Part shown: piece by piece, positions 46,489 to 58,119 of the stretch
Layout: every line of letters begins with the position of its first letter
Numbering within the stretch: the stretch's first letter is position 1
Assembly (NCBI GenBank): GCA_037693485.1
Contig: CM075345.1
Location: 106,448,001-106,512,000 of the forward strand
DNA: 64,000 nucleotides
Source: Kitagawia praeruptora
Lineage: Eukaryota > Streptophyta > Magnoliopsida > Apiales > Apiaceae
Reading direction: 5' to 3'
Notes under the pieces: model-generated
Told to the model about the DNA's origin: nothing
Seen by the model: the letters and a program-made list of their open reading frames with translations, nothing else
Databases searched by the model: none
Translations under genes and position numbers: made by a program

Positions 46489-46958
46489 CAGTGTTCTAAA
46501 AAGCGGATTAAGCGGCCGCCTAAGCGGGCCCTTAAGCGGAATCGGACCATAAAACGCTTTGATTTTGTACTAATCGGGTGATTAAGCATTTTTGAAGATT
46601 AAGCGGCCTACTAAGCAGATTAGGCGGCTATTAAGCGGTTTAAGCGGTCATTAAGCGGTCAAAGAGATTTTGACCTTTAAATTTTGTAATTTTGAATATA
46701 TTAATATTTATTATAATATGAATTTAATTATATTAAAATAATGAAATATTTCATTGTATGAGGTACATTTTATGTTTACATTTTTATTACTTAATTATTA
46801 TATAATTTTGATTCACATATAGTAATATTATATTTAAAAATTTAAAAATATATTATTAATCCGCTTAATGATCCGATTAAAATTCCGCTTAAGCGTCCGC
46901 TTAAGCGATAGAAGGTCCTCCCACCGCTTAGAACCGCTTACCGCTTTTTAGAACACTG
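46489..46958. mobile_element. hAT-type MITE rich in AAGCGG motifs
   Basis: Terminal inverted repeats CAGTGTTCTAAAAAGCGG and CCGCTTTTTAGAACACTG are perfect over 18 bp. The flanking 8-bp duplication is AATATAAG / ATTATAAG (one mismatch). The 470-bp body carries many subterminal TTAAGCGG motifs in one orientation on the left and the reverse on the right, likely transposase-binding repeats. It is non-coding. Confidence 0.92.
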
Positions 46959-46966
46959 ATTATAAG

Positions 46967-47384
46967 TATACTACAATTTTAAAATTTTGACAAGTAAAAA
47001 AATATTTTTTATATTTTTTAGTAAAGGACCCGCCAAGGATACTTTTTTAATTTTAACCACAAAATAAATATTTTTTTTTGTTTTTTTACTTACACGGGCC
47101 CCGTCAGGAGCACCCTTAGCCAAATAAAATATTAAAATTTATAATTTAAATTAATTATATCATGTTTTTTTGAGACATATTTTAAAATAAATTTGATTAA
47201 AAAGGGTACAATGGTCCTTTTCTGTTAAAATTTGAATGAAAAACTGATTTTAGGATAGATTTGAAATTTCAAATATATATGACATATTTACAAATCATGT
47301 TTTAAATTGGAATATATTATTAAAAACCCCAATTTTTATTCATTTTGGGTGTTTTACTTAACTGAGCTTGGTTAGTAAAAGTGT
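46967..47384. other. Intergenic, no gene seen
   Basis: No coding frame. Two GC-richer patches at about 47027 and 47095 (GACCCGCCAAGGA, GGGCCCCGTCAGGA) are similar to each other, a possible old duplication. Confidence 0.4.
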
Positions 47385-47572
47385 GATATTACTAGGGATG
47401 AACACGGGGCGGGTTGGGCGGGTTGAGGGGAAAAAACAATCCAACTCAATTTATACGGGTTTTTTAAAAATTAACCCGTTCAACCCACGGTTTTGGATGG
47501 GACGGATTGGTCGGGTTTTGGACGGTCCGGGTTGGGTCAGGGCGGGCTGGTCGGGGTAATTACTAATTATTA

Positions 47573-47831
47573 CTCCCTCCGTCTCATAATAAGTTTCCTC
47601 TTTTCTCTGGACACGTTTGCCAACGCACACTTTTAATCGTTAATATCTTCAATTTCGTATTAGTATTAAATATAAAAACTTCACTGTATTAAAGTACTCA
47701 TAAATACGAATCTAATAAGATCACTCATGACTATATTTGGTCTTATAAATTATGCGTAAATTAGTAATTTGTCTCATGTTATGAACAGTCCCGACATATG
47801 AAATAGGAACTATATAAAGAAACAGAGGGAG
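47573..47831. mobile_element. Stowaway MITE nested in the hAT element
   Basis: It runs from CTCCCTCCGTCTC to CAGAGGGAG with TA on both sides (47571-47572, 47832-47833), 259 bp. It is the same superfamily as 26966-27237 but a different sequence family. Confidence 0.9.
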
Positions 47832-48532
47832 TAAATGTCAATCTGCCAAAACAAAACTAGAACTGAAATATGGAATTATAATCTAAAGTTTCATACAGAC
47901 CAAAACAAACCACATAAACTAGTCCAAAATAATAGTTTGCTAGCTTAAAATTACATATAGCATAATCAGTGACGAATTAATCGTCAATAACATCAACAAT
48001 CTTGGTCTTCATTTTGTCCTTGTCCATGTTACCTAAAAAATTCAGAAAATAAACAAGAATATAGATAAGTATAAAACAAAACCAAAAGGCCTACTAAATC
48101 AGCTTATTTAATTTGTTTTACCTTCTTCAAGAAACTGATGTGATTGGATTTCATCCAAATATTCTTTAGATTTCATCCCACCAGAACCCTCCTTCAACCA
48201 ACTTTGAGTTTCCTTGATGGCAGAACTCTTTGGCGGAGATTCACCTCCAGCATCCTGCTAATAGTCAATTGTAACATAATGTTGAGTTTTAATGAATAAA
48301 CAGCAATCAAAAGCTACAAAATTAAAACTTACCCAATACCACATTTCACAATCTACTTCTAACAGAACAAAAATCAAACACATTGTGTGCACTAGCGAGT
48401 AACAAGAGGAACATCAATTACTTTTATCATTTCTCAAGCCCCATAAAGTGGAACAATCATACATATGAATTAAAATGAAAAAGCATACTTATCGATACAA
48501 AAAAAATTATAAAGCAAACAAGAAATCATGAA

Positions 48533-48534
<2 letters not shown>

Positions 48535-48588
<54 letters not shown>
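48535..48588. repeat. (AT)n microsatellite
   Basis: An uninterrupted AT dinucleotide run of about 54 bases lies within the hAT element. It is likely length-polymorphic. Confidence 0.95.
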
Positions 48589-48596
<8 letters not shown>

Positions 48597-49223
48597 AATA
48601 AAACTTACTTAGTAGAGACTAGAGAGCCGAGAGGGAGTGTGGGAGACGACTGACGAGGTTGAGGTGTTTGAGCCGCTTTGGAATGACCGAGTGAGGTGTA
48701 TGAGAATAAGACTGTGAGTGTGAGAGACTGAGACTCTAAGAGTGAGGCGGAATGAATTAGGTTTAGGAAAGACTCTTAATTAAATTAGGTCAAACGGTAA
48801 ATGCTACGTATCTATTATCTATTGGACTGGACTAATAGATTGGGCTGGATTAAATGGGCCTTGTATGTAAACGGGTTGGGTTGGGTCAGGGTTAAATTTT
48901 TTTAAACTCTAACCCAACCCAACTTATTCAGTTTTTTTAAAATTTAACTCATTTAACCCTTGGTTTTGGACGGTTCGATTTATTCGGCCGAAATAATAGT
49001 TGAGTTGGGTTGGGTTGGATTGGGCGGGTTGTGTTCACCCCTAGATATTACTGTACATTACAAAGTCGACCAATACTTCTGTTTTCAAAAAAAAAAGTGG
49101 ACCAAATACTAGTTATATTTGCATTATGCATCGGGGCATATTAGCCAAAGAAATGGTAAGGAGTGTTTGTGAAAAACAGTGTTCTATCTCGGTTGGTATT
49201 TAGATCATCTTCGCAGTTGCAGG

Positions 49224-49429
49224 ATACCCTCATACTATATGTCCAGTAAGCAATTTATATCATCTACCGGAGCTTGATAAAACACTAAATTTGCATTCAA
49301 GAGAAATAACAAAGCAGGATTCAAACCCAAAACAAATACCCTCATACTATATGTCCAGTAAGCAATTTATATCATCTACCGGAGCTTGATAAAACACTAA
49401 ATTTGCATTCAAGAGAAATAACAAAGCAG
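49224..49429. repeat. 94-bp direct duplication, period 112
   Basis: The block starting ATACCCTCATACTATATGTC and ending ACAAAGCAG occurs at 49224-49317 and 49336-49429, virtually identical, separated by 18 bp. It lies about 240 bp beyond the 3' end of histone H4. Confidence 0.93.
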
Positions 49430-49668
49430 TTGAGAATTAATATACACACATAAGTAAACCTTCACATTTCCTTCCATAATTATTAATTAACATGCGTCGT
49501 CTAACTACTCAATCAGCAGCTAGAGTTCCATCCAGATAAATTAATAATTAAAGCCCAAAACAAAATTAAAAACGAAACACAATTTCATTGAAATTCAAAA
49601 CATTACACACTGATCCATTCCAATGCCTTGAAAAGAAAAGATACACCAAACACGCCCTAACTAAAACC

Positions 49669-50025
<357 letters not shown>

Positions 50026-50049
50026 TTAAATGCGGGCAGAGTGTGTGTG

Positions 50050-50157
50050 ATTTTATATTGGGCGTGTGGAAGGATGAATTGTTTTGGGCCGTTGGATTGA
50101 GGCTTAGATGTGTTCATGAGGTCAATCCGTGTGTGGTGAATACTGCGTTTTTATTGG
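50050..50157 (-). promoter_or_regulatory. Core promoter of histone H4
   Basis: On the minus strand TATAAAAT lies at 50057-50050, about 70 bp upstream of the ATG. A CCAAT box lies at 50157-50153, about 100 bp further upstream. Another CCAAT overlaps the TATA box. The plant histone octamer (CGCGGATC) was not seen in the first 250 bp. Confidence 0.55.
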
Positions 50158-50229
50158 TTGTAAGGTGCAGTCACGGATTCAGGTTTTTCTTCCTTTTCTT
50201 TGGTGATTCATGATTGTGCACGTTTGTAT

Positions 50230-51810
50230 CATTGTATGTGTGCATCTAAACTAGACACACAAATGATTTTCGAGAAAAAAAAATTGTTTACTAGCTTAAT
50301 AAATTTTTTATTTCAATAATTTTGTCTTCTTTATTCTTTCAAAAAATTTAAAATATATGTAATAATACGTGGTTAATGAAATTTTACATTTATTTATATT
50401 TTTAAATTAATATCACAACTGTTATTTTTAATATGTTATTGGAGAAATCGAACCTCATATTTTTGTGTAGAATTTTTTTAGTATTTTATCCAACATTTCT
50501 TATAAATTTGAGTTGAAAGATCTAACGATTGTGATTAAAAAGAATAATCAAAACAACCAAATTAAGAGAATATGATCATAATACCTCATTTTTTATGTTT
50601 ATTTGCCCAAACGATCCATTTTCATAAACACTAATCAAAATATCCATTTCGTTCAGATACTTCATTTAGCAGTGGAGTATCAGAGGTGATAATTCTCAAT
50701 CATCGAGTTCATAAGTGATACTCCATTGCCATTGGAGATGGCTCGGTAAGGAGCGGTGGATAAGAATGGAGAGATTGGAGGCAAGTGAAATTTGAGTTCT
50801 ACACAAGCAAAATTACATTGGTAGATGTAATTGTGTATTTATTTTGAATTGTAAGAAATATTAAAAATTGATTCTTTTGTTTCATTGGTGAATTTAATTG
50901 TGTATTTGTTTTTGTTACATTGGTGATTGGTGGATTATAAATGTGATGTTTGTTGGCAAAAAAAAAAAGTTCAAATACTTTTTCAGTGGATTATTCAACC
51001 TGATATTCCACCAGTAATGGATTATATTCCTAATACCACTTTGGGGATGCAATGTCATCCTAATACTACACTACCAGTAGGGTATTTAATGGATATTTAG
51101 TGTCATACACTCATATTTAATGAACATAGGTATTTTAGAAATGTTTTACTAAAAATTATGTATTTTGGACCTTCACCCCCAAAATAATATGTCAACCAAT
51201 TACAAATTATATCATGTTTTGTTTATTACAATTTAGTATAGATTTATTATTAATATATACACCAATAGTTTGAACAATATTAATCTATTAAAAATTTTAT
51301 ATTATTTCATTATCTTTTTTGATTTATTTATATTTACATATGATTTTTATATGATTTTATTTTCATATAAGTTATATTTCTTGTTATAGTGAATTTTTAA
51401 TAAATAATTTTAATATTTTATTTAAAAATCCTTAAATATGAAGAAATAAAAGAAAAATGACCAACTTGTAATTTAAAAATTAAAATTTACCCGATTTTAA
51501 ACGTTCCATTCACTATTTGTGTTATATCTTTAATTCTAAAAATCGGAATGATTTTACATCACGTGATGTATCTTGAGTTCTGAAAATTAGAACGATTTTA
51601 CAACATACGTAAAACTCACAAAATAAGCTTTAATTTAGTGATGGTTTAACAATTTTTTCCCAATTCAAATTATCCTCAAATTGAATAGAGGAGAAAGTGA
51701 CAAATTTTTACGTTAATAATTCTATTCAATTTAATATATCTACTTATGTTTGATTTAGATTATCAAAAAATCATTTTTAGCATTTGAATACAATTCTACT
51801 AACAATCAAA
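50230..51810. other. AT-rich intergenic DNA, no gene seen
   Basis: There is no coding frame and there are no clear transposon ends. Around 50590-51180 the pattern 'catttcgttcagatac...gagtatcagaggtgataattctcaat' and 'ttcaatcc/attccaccagtaatgg' suggests an old repeat, but termini were not found. Confidence 0.45.
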
Positions 51811-53517
51811 TCAATACTATTATATAATAGCTGAAATATTAAAATTTTAGTCATTCAGTACGGTACCAATTGATTTTACTTGTTTACCCTTACTTATTTA
51901 TACTTATTTAATTACAAATAAAATCTATCCTACTAGCTAATCAATTTCCTTTTTCAGCTTAAATAATTTCCCTTTTCAAGTAAAATACAATATCTTTTAT
52001 ATTTATCTAACTAAAACTTATCCTTTATCAATCAATTTCCTTTTTAAGATTAAACATATTACCTTTTCTATTTTTAAATAACAAAATAATTTCCTTTTTT
52101 CAGGTAAAATACAAAATCGTTTAATTCTTATCTAACTAAAATTTGTTCTTTTTTAAAAACACTACGTACACTTTTTTTAATAATAGAACATAATTATATT
52201 ATAATTACTATTAATTAATCAATTAGCATTTTCAGCAAAAACACGTTATTTTTTTCTCTTTTTCTCTAACTAAAATCTCTCTTTTTCCAATTATATCACG
52301 GGCGGTTCTGTTTAATAAAAATAAAATAATATTATTATAATCTATACTATATTATAATAAGCAAAAGGGGGTATAATTTGTAGTTGGTTACCCCTTTTTT
52401 GGTTATCCCTCATTTATCACCGTTAGATCAGCAACTCAAATAGATCATGACCGTTAGATATAACAATACTAAAAGTTGTTATATGCAGAGGTTCAAGGTT
52501 CGATTCCCGCCAATAACGTATTAATTTATATTTAATACTAAAAATTATTATATATAAAGATGTAAGGTTCGAATCAATAACATATTTAAATTAATATTTA
52601 TAATATTATATTATATTATAAAAAATTATAAAAAATTAAAAGTAACCCGTGCTTTGCACGGGCTATAAGCTAGTATTGATAATTAACCGATTATGTTTTC
52701 AGCTAAAACGTATAATCTTTTCTATTTTTACAAATTAAATTCCTTTTTTCCTAGAAATATCAAGGGCGACATTAATTTCTAATTTTATAAAAACGCTACT
52801 AGCAATTTTATTTAGTAAATAAGATATTTAAATTATAATTACTATAAACTAATCAATAACTTTTTCACCTAAAACTTGTAACTTTTTAAATTTTCACGTT
52901 ATCTTTTATATTTTCTCTAACTAAAATCTCTCTTTTCCCAATTACATAATGGGCAGTTTTATTTAATAAAATAAAATTAAAATATTGTAACCTTAATAAT
53001 TAACCCATTACCTTTTTCAGCTAAAACATATCATTTATTCTATTATTTCTTACTAAAATCCTTATTTTTCTAGAAATATCACGGGAAACATTAATTATTA
53101 TGAGAAATTTATTTAGTATAATGACATAATTAAATTATAATTAATTTAAACTAATCAATTACCCTTTTCACCTAAAAAATGTTATCCTTTTAATTTTCTC
53201 TAACTAAGATCTTTGTTCCCAATTATATTAGGAGCATTCTATTTAATAAAACAAAATGATAATTTTATAATTACTAATAATTAATCAATTAACTTTTTTA
53301 GCTAAAACCTATCATCTTTACTATATTTTCTAACTAAAATCCCTCATTTTCTAAAAATATCACGGATGACATTTATATAATTATTATTAAATCATCTTAT
53401 TTAAAAATTTAAGCCTTCAAAATTCATGTTTTAAAAAAATTAATTCAAATTAATGACAAAATTCATACAATATTAAAAAAAATTCGTGTATCGCACTTAT
53501 TTTGTATTTTAAGCTAG
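51811..53517 (+). mobile_element. Non-autonomous Helitron with a nested Helitron
   Basis: It begins A|TCAATACTATTATATAATAGC and ends ATTCGTGTATCGCAC...TTTTAAGCTAG|T, a degenerate hairpin and CTAG. It shares the segment CGGTACC...GTTGATTTTACTT and TTTACCCTTACTTA with the Helitron at 45368-46079, so the two belong to related families. The body contains repeated 'ctaactaaaat.(c)tctctttt' blocks and no coding frame. It is interrupted by a second Helitron at 52341-52673. Confidence 0.68.
52341..52673 (+). mobile_element. Short non-autonomous Helitron (nested)
   Basis: It runs from A|TCTATACTATATTATAATAAGC to a perfect hairpin CCCGTGC-TTT-GCACGGG (52646-52662), then CTATAAGCTAG|T, and is 333 bp. 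The 5' 45 bp are nearly identical to those of the Helitron at 45368. It is non-coding. Confidence 0.88.
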
Positions 53518-54314
53518 TACACCTTTAAATATTAGATATAACGATTTTTACCTACTTAACAAAAAAAAAAAAAAACTAGACACATAAATCATTTTTCGAG
53601 GAAAATTAAAATTGTTTATTTGTTCACTTTATATTTTTCAACATAAGATTGAGAACATAATTCGATTTTATTTGATTCTAGACTATAAATCCAATTAAAG
53701 CCATTTAATATTTGTTTTTAATAATTTTCGATTGTAATTTTAATGAAAAATCGCTTGATTTTGGTTAGAAAATAGTAAAACAATAGGTTAAATATCAACT
53801 GGCCACTCAAATGAAAGGGTGAAGGCCCAAAATATTCATATGGGAGCCATGCTGGCCCTTTTTACTGACCAGACACGTTAGACCGTGTACCGTGATATGG
53901 GGGTGTTGCGGAACACGATCTTCTGTATCATGCACGAACACGGAACACCGTGTTCCGTATCATGCAGGAACACGGAACACCATGTTCCGTATCATGCAGG
54001 AATACGGAACACCGTGTTCCGTATCACGCTAATACGGAACACCGTATTCTGTATCATACATAATACGGTACACGGTGTACCGTATTCAGCTAATACGGAG
54101 GCCGAAATTCCGTATCTCGTCGGTATTTTGGGTCATTTTTTTCAAAATCAGTATTTTGGGCAAAAACTTGTGAAAAATAGGCATTTTGGTAATTCTCTCC
54201 AAATGAAACTCATATATCACCTTACTGATTGCATTTGAATTAATAAAATTATAATAAATATCTCTAAATACGTATTTGAAAAGTAAAATTAATTTTTTTC
54301 AAAGTTCAATTATT
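53518..54314. other. Intergenic, with palindromic minisatellite
   Basis: No gene is assigned. An ORF at 53885-54238 spans the repeats and is judged an artefact. A poly-A run sits at 53562-53575. The repeat array is listed separately. Confidence 0.5.
53941..54110. repeat. 30-32-bp tandem repeat of palindromes
   Basis: Units start at about 53941, 53973, 54005, 54035, 54066 and 54096. Each core is a near-perfect palindrome such as CGGAACACCGTGTTCCG or CGGTACACGGTGTACCG, separated by 'tatcatgcaggaa(c/t)a'-type spacers. Changes in one half of a core are usually matched in the other half (gaacac/gtgttc becomes gtacac/gtgtac). Confidence 0.85.
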
Positions 54315-54319
54315 TTTAC

Positions 54320-54834
54320 TGATATGGGCTAAAAATATGCCCTAAAGACACATTTAATGTAGCATTAATTAGAACTAATATGGTCCAAACGTGGGGCCCA
54401 CCATTTGGGGCCAAACCCTATTTATGATATTAATTTCGTAATTAATATTAAGGGTAATAACCAGCTCAGCAATAAGAGTTAGATAAGGATATTACTCCTA
54501 CCAAGCTTAACCTCCAAGGCACAGAATTCGATATGGGAACTGACTCCTACAAGGAAGGAGTCTAGAACCTTCCTCAAGGAGGTGACTTGCCCACCAAGTC
54601 ACCTAATTCTACTACGATTCTAAGGCTTCTCAGCCTATATAAGGGCCTTACCCCTCATTCTCAGAACTACGTTTTGGCTTGATTCTCGATACGAGATACG
54701 TAGGCACCCTGTGAGGACCGATTAGTCTCTATACACAGAAACAGCCATTAAAGCTCGAAGCTCAACCTCCCTTAGCATTAAATACATACAAACGCTAACT
54801 GCAATTCGATAACCTAGTTTTTATTCCACAACAT
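54320..54834 (+). repeat. 5' LTR of the 54320 gypsy element
   Basis: This 515-bp LTR runs from TGATATGGGCTAAAAATATG to TTCCACAACA. TATA-like CTATATAAGGGCC lies near 54637-54649. It differs from the 3' LTR at the first bases (TGATATGGG against TGGGGGG) and by a handful of substitutions. Confidence 0.88.
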
Positions 54835-54866
54835 TTGGCACCGTCTGTAGGACGAAAACATCAACC

Positions 54867-56620
54867 ATGGTTCAAACACGAAGAACAGCAACGACCTCTA
54901 CCGAGGCCATACCCCTCAGCTCTGCTCCTCCCGCTACTGAACAGGTACCCCCAACGACAGGGGCGATCACTCAGCCTCAAGTTTCTCATCCTATAGGGAC
55001 GAATCCCCATGTTGAGAGTACGTTACCTGTAGTCATCCAGCCAAGTCAAGAAACCACCTCTCTTCAGATGGTGATCTCTCCTTTAACCAATCGTCCACTC
55101 TTAGAGGGACATATCTTCACCACTGTGCTCCCTTTGAGTACCAATCCGATGTATGGACTGCCTAACTATTCCCTCAACAAAGGGACCCTGGACCAAGCGG
55201 TCATGCATTACAGATCCGAGATCGAGAGTATGACGATTACTCTGGTCCTTATACTGACGATTCATCGTCATCTGATGATGATGATCACGATGAAGCCCCG
55301 AGGAGGCGACGTGCTAGCAGAGAACCTCGAAGGAGGACTCAGACTATCCATGACGGACACCCTTTGTCAATTGCTGAAAAGATTAAGGCTCATGAGGCCG
55401 AGATCTTAAAACTAAAGGACGATATGGCGAGGGAGCAAGCAAGATTGAACCAGAATCGGCCTCCTCCAACTTCAGGAGGGGTTCCCTTTGTCGATTTGGA
55501 AAGGCCTTCAAGGAGGCAGAGAAGGGCTAATGCCCCAACTGGAAGAAGAACAAGGGTAGAAACCCTCAGAAGCAACCCCAAGGATCTGATGCCACTTGGG
55601 GATCATAATGATCCCACACCTCCGTTTACTGAGGAGGTGATGAATGCTCGTATCTCAAAGAAGTTCAAGATGCCGACAATCAAGGCTTATGATGGAACGG
55701 GTGATCCCGCAAATCACGTCAGGACGTTTTCGAATGCATTGCTGCTGCAGCCTGCAAGTGACGCCTTAAAGTGTAGGGCGTTCCCTCAAACCCTGTCGGA
55801 CATGGCTCAAAGATGGTATAGCTGATTGCCTGCGAACTTTATTGGCTCTTTTAAGGAGTTGAGCGCTGCTTTTATCAGTCAGTTTATCAACGGAAGAGTT
55901 CATGAGAAAAGCTCCGCATCCCTCATGTACGTGGTGCAAGGGAAGAATGAAAATCTGAGAGATTACCTCAAGAGGTTCATTAAAGAGACGTTGAATATCA
56001 CTGATTTGGAGAATAAGGTGGCCATGGTAGCCCTGGAACACGGAACCACTGATCTATTCTTTAAAAGGTCATTGGCAAAGCATCCTCCTGAAAACATGGC
56101 CGAGCTCCAACGAAGGGCTGACAAGTACATCAAAGCTGAAGATAACATAAAGAAAGAAGCCACAGTAAGTGGAGGAGGAGGTAACAACGACTCCAAGAAG
56201 CGAAAGCAAGACCATGAGTATGATGACCAGGAGTATGATGCTAGGGACAAGTATCCCCGAACTAGCGAGGACTCCGACTATGCCCCTAAGAAGAACCAAG
56301 GACCGAGGTTCACTGAGTATGCAAGGTTGAATACTCCTAGGAGTCGAATCTTGTTGGACATTGAGAAGGATAAGGATTCCCGATGGCCGAAGCCACTCAG
56401 GGGTGATCCCGCAAAAAGAAACAAGAATTAGTATTGCAGATTCCACAGAGATGTGGGGCATGACACTGATGATTGCAAGCAACTCAAAGATGAGATCGAG
56501 TTTTTGATTCGTAGAGGGAAACTGAGCCACTTCACTAAGGGTGACGACCGTGGTAATCAGAGAAGAGAGTATGATAGGAGGGATGACGATCAAGATCGCA
56601 ACCCACAGCCCCGAGGGCTA
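54867..56620 (+). pseudogene. gag of the Tat-like element (with stops)
   Basis: The structural polyprotein is in several pieces. The N-terminus MVQTRRTATTSTEAIPLS is Thr/Pro-rich. A frame change near 55370 leads into a gag core: KKFKMPTIKAYDGTGDPANH with TFSNALLLQPASDALKCRAF, then AQRWYS and a TGA at 55823-55825 where the frame otherwise continues (LPANFIGSFKELSAAFISQF, YVVQGKNENLRDYLKRF). A TAG follows at about 56429-56431. The stretch CRFHRDVGHDTDDC and LKDEIEFLIRRGKL just after it is the zinc-knuckle-like end typical of this group. At least two stops and one frame change make it non-functional. Confidence 0.85.
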
Positions 56621-56699
56621 GTAATCAACATGATCTTAGGAGGCCCGACTGCGGCCGGCACAACAAGGAATTCTCGGAAGGCTTATGCTAGAGAAGTGA

Positions 56700-57316
56700 T
56701 GCACATCGTGGGAGAGGCCCCGAAGCATGCAAAAACTGAAGTAGTGGTTGATTTTGATGACTCAGACTTGGAAAGGGTGAAGTTCCCCCATGACGACCCG
56801 TTGGTCATAACTTCTGTGATTGGAAACTCAGAGGTGAAGCGAGTCTTGATAGACAATGGAGCTTCCGTTGACATTCTATTTCATGATGCATTTGTGAAGA
56901 TGGGGTATAGTGATTCTCAGTTGACCCCCAATAACATGCCTATATATGGATTTAATGGAGTAGAATCCAAAGTTGAAGGGATTATTCAGTTGCCTGTAAC
57001 TATTGGACAGGAGCCCAAGGAGGCCACTCAGATGTTGAACTTCCTGGTAATCAAGGCGGTTTCAACGTACAACGCTATCCTCAGAAGGACCGGACTTCAT
57101 GCATTCAAGGCTGTCGCCTCAACTTATCATATGAAGATCAAGTTCCCGACCAGAAATGGTGTTGGAGAACATAAAGGTGATCAAAAGACGGCACGAAGCT
57201 GTTATGTAGCCTCGTTAAGACCTGATGGAGTCGGGGGGCAGGTCCTTCCGATTGAAGACATGGATGTCCACAGTAGTAAGAAACGTCAAGAAAGGCCGTC
57301 AGAGGACATCACATAG
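56700..57316 (+). pseudogene. Aspartic protease region of the Tat-like element
   Basis: Within an open frame, VLIDNGASVDILFHDAFVKM holds the active-site motif D-N-G-A-S (commonly D-T/S-G-A-S; Asn is frequent in this group). It is followed by MPIYGFNGVESKVEGIIQLP and NFLVIKAVSTYNAILRRTG (usually ...YNAILGR), the typical retropepsin C-terminal half. The frame ends at a TAG at 57314-57316. No later part of pol is joined to it. Confidence 0.85.
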
Positions 57317-58100
57317 AAGCCTCGGACAACCATTGAGGCTAAGGCGTTAACTGACTTCGTGGTTTAATGTACCATTGGCAACCAAGAAGTCGGGGGGCAG
57401 GAGGTAATACCCCAAGCAGGAAGTGAACCTCAGAATAATAAGGAGGAGACCAGAAGGAGTGGTGGGTGCTCTATTTTGATGGAGCATCAAAAACAAAATC
57501 TGGTGCACGCCTAGTCTTGTAAAGCCCCGATGGGCTTAAGTTATCCTAGTAGAACTTAGCTTCATATTTATCTAGTAGAAGTAGAAATAAGGTTCATTGA
57601 AACCATTGAAGAGCATGTTGCTCCGAGTAGGATGGTAGTAATTTATGTAAGGGTTGAACCCATTTCAAGTTATTAATGCAAGTTTGTTTTCCATTCATTT
57701 ATTGTGTGATTTTATTTATTTACCAAGCACCTGATGAGTGCAAGTTAAGGATGACCAAGTACCGAAAATAAAGATTACATGAATGGAGAACAAGAAAATG
57801 CATAAATAAAGACCCTGAAGGGTCAAGAGTTAGGTTATAGCACGACCAAATAAGAGTTTAAGTCCGTGAAGGACCCAGGTTAAAAGACGAGCAGATAAAA
57901 GCCACACGCAACAATCAAAGCCATGCAAGGCCGAGGATGTTAAGGACTAGCTACTCTTCAATATGTCTTAAGTACCTGGATTGAGGATCCAAGGATGAAG
58001 ACCAATAGAGAACAATGATGTATTTGCTTGGACAACGGCTGATATGCCAGGGATTGATCCCCAATTTATAACCCTTCGGTTGAATGTCAATCCTGAACGG
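57317..58100 (+). pseudogene. Displaced RNase H-junction fragment of the Tat-like element
   Basis: Between protease and reverse transcriptase a piece reads PRTTIEAKALTDFVV with a stop, then at 57465-57540 WWVLYFDGASKTKSGARLVL stop SPDGLK. In Tat elements this junction (RNase H end, linker, start of the second RNase H) normally follows reverse transcriptase. Here it lies before it. The remaining 57560-58100 is non-coding. Confidence 0.65.
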
Positions 58101-58119
58101 AAGACAATAAAATAGAAGA

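Larger units (their letters stand above)
47393..49043 (-). mobile_element. hAT-type transposon, 1.65 kb, with gene-like exons
   Basis: Terminal inverted repeats TAGGGATGAACAC and GTGTTCACCCCTA are flanked by a perfect 8-bp duplication GATATTAC (47385-47392, 49044-49051). Subterminal 'gggcgggttgggt' motifs are repeated at both ends. Inside, on the minus strand, two short coding-like pieces lie at about 48260-48130 (GGESPPKSSAIKETQSWLKE then ...HQFLEEG) and 48035-47980 (NMDKDKMKTKIVDVIDD stop), separated by an intron-like stretch. No transposase is recognised. The piece may be a captured gene or a transposase remnant. A Stowaway MITE and an (AT)n run are nested inside. Confidence 0.85.

Noticed and set aside
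53941..54110. Palindromic repeats considered as CRISPR
   Set aside because: Spacers are near-identical, no cas genes are present and the host is a plant.
53885..54238. 117-codon ORF with repeated NTVFRI peptides
   Set aside because: It is explained by the palindromic minisatellite.
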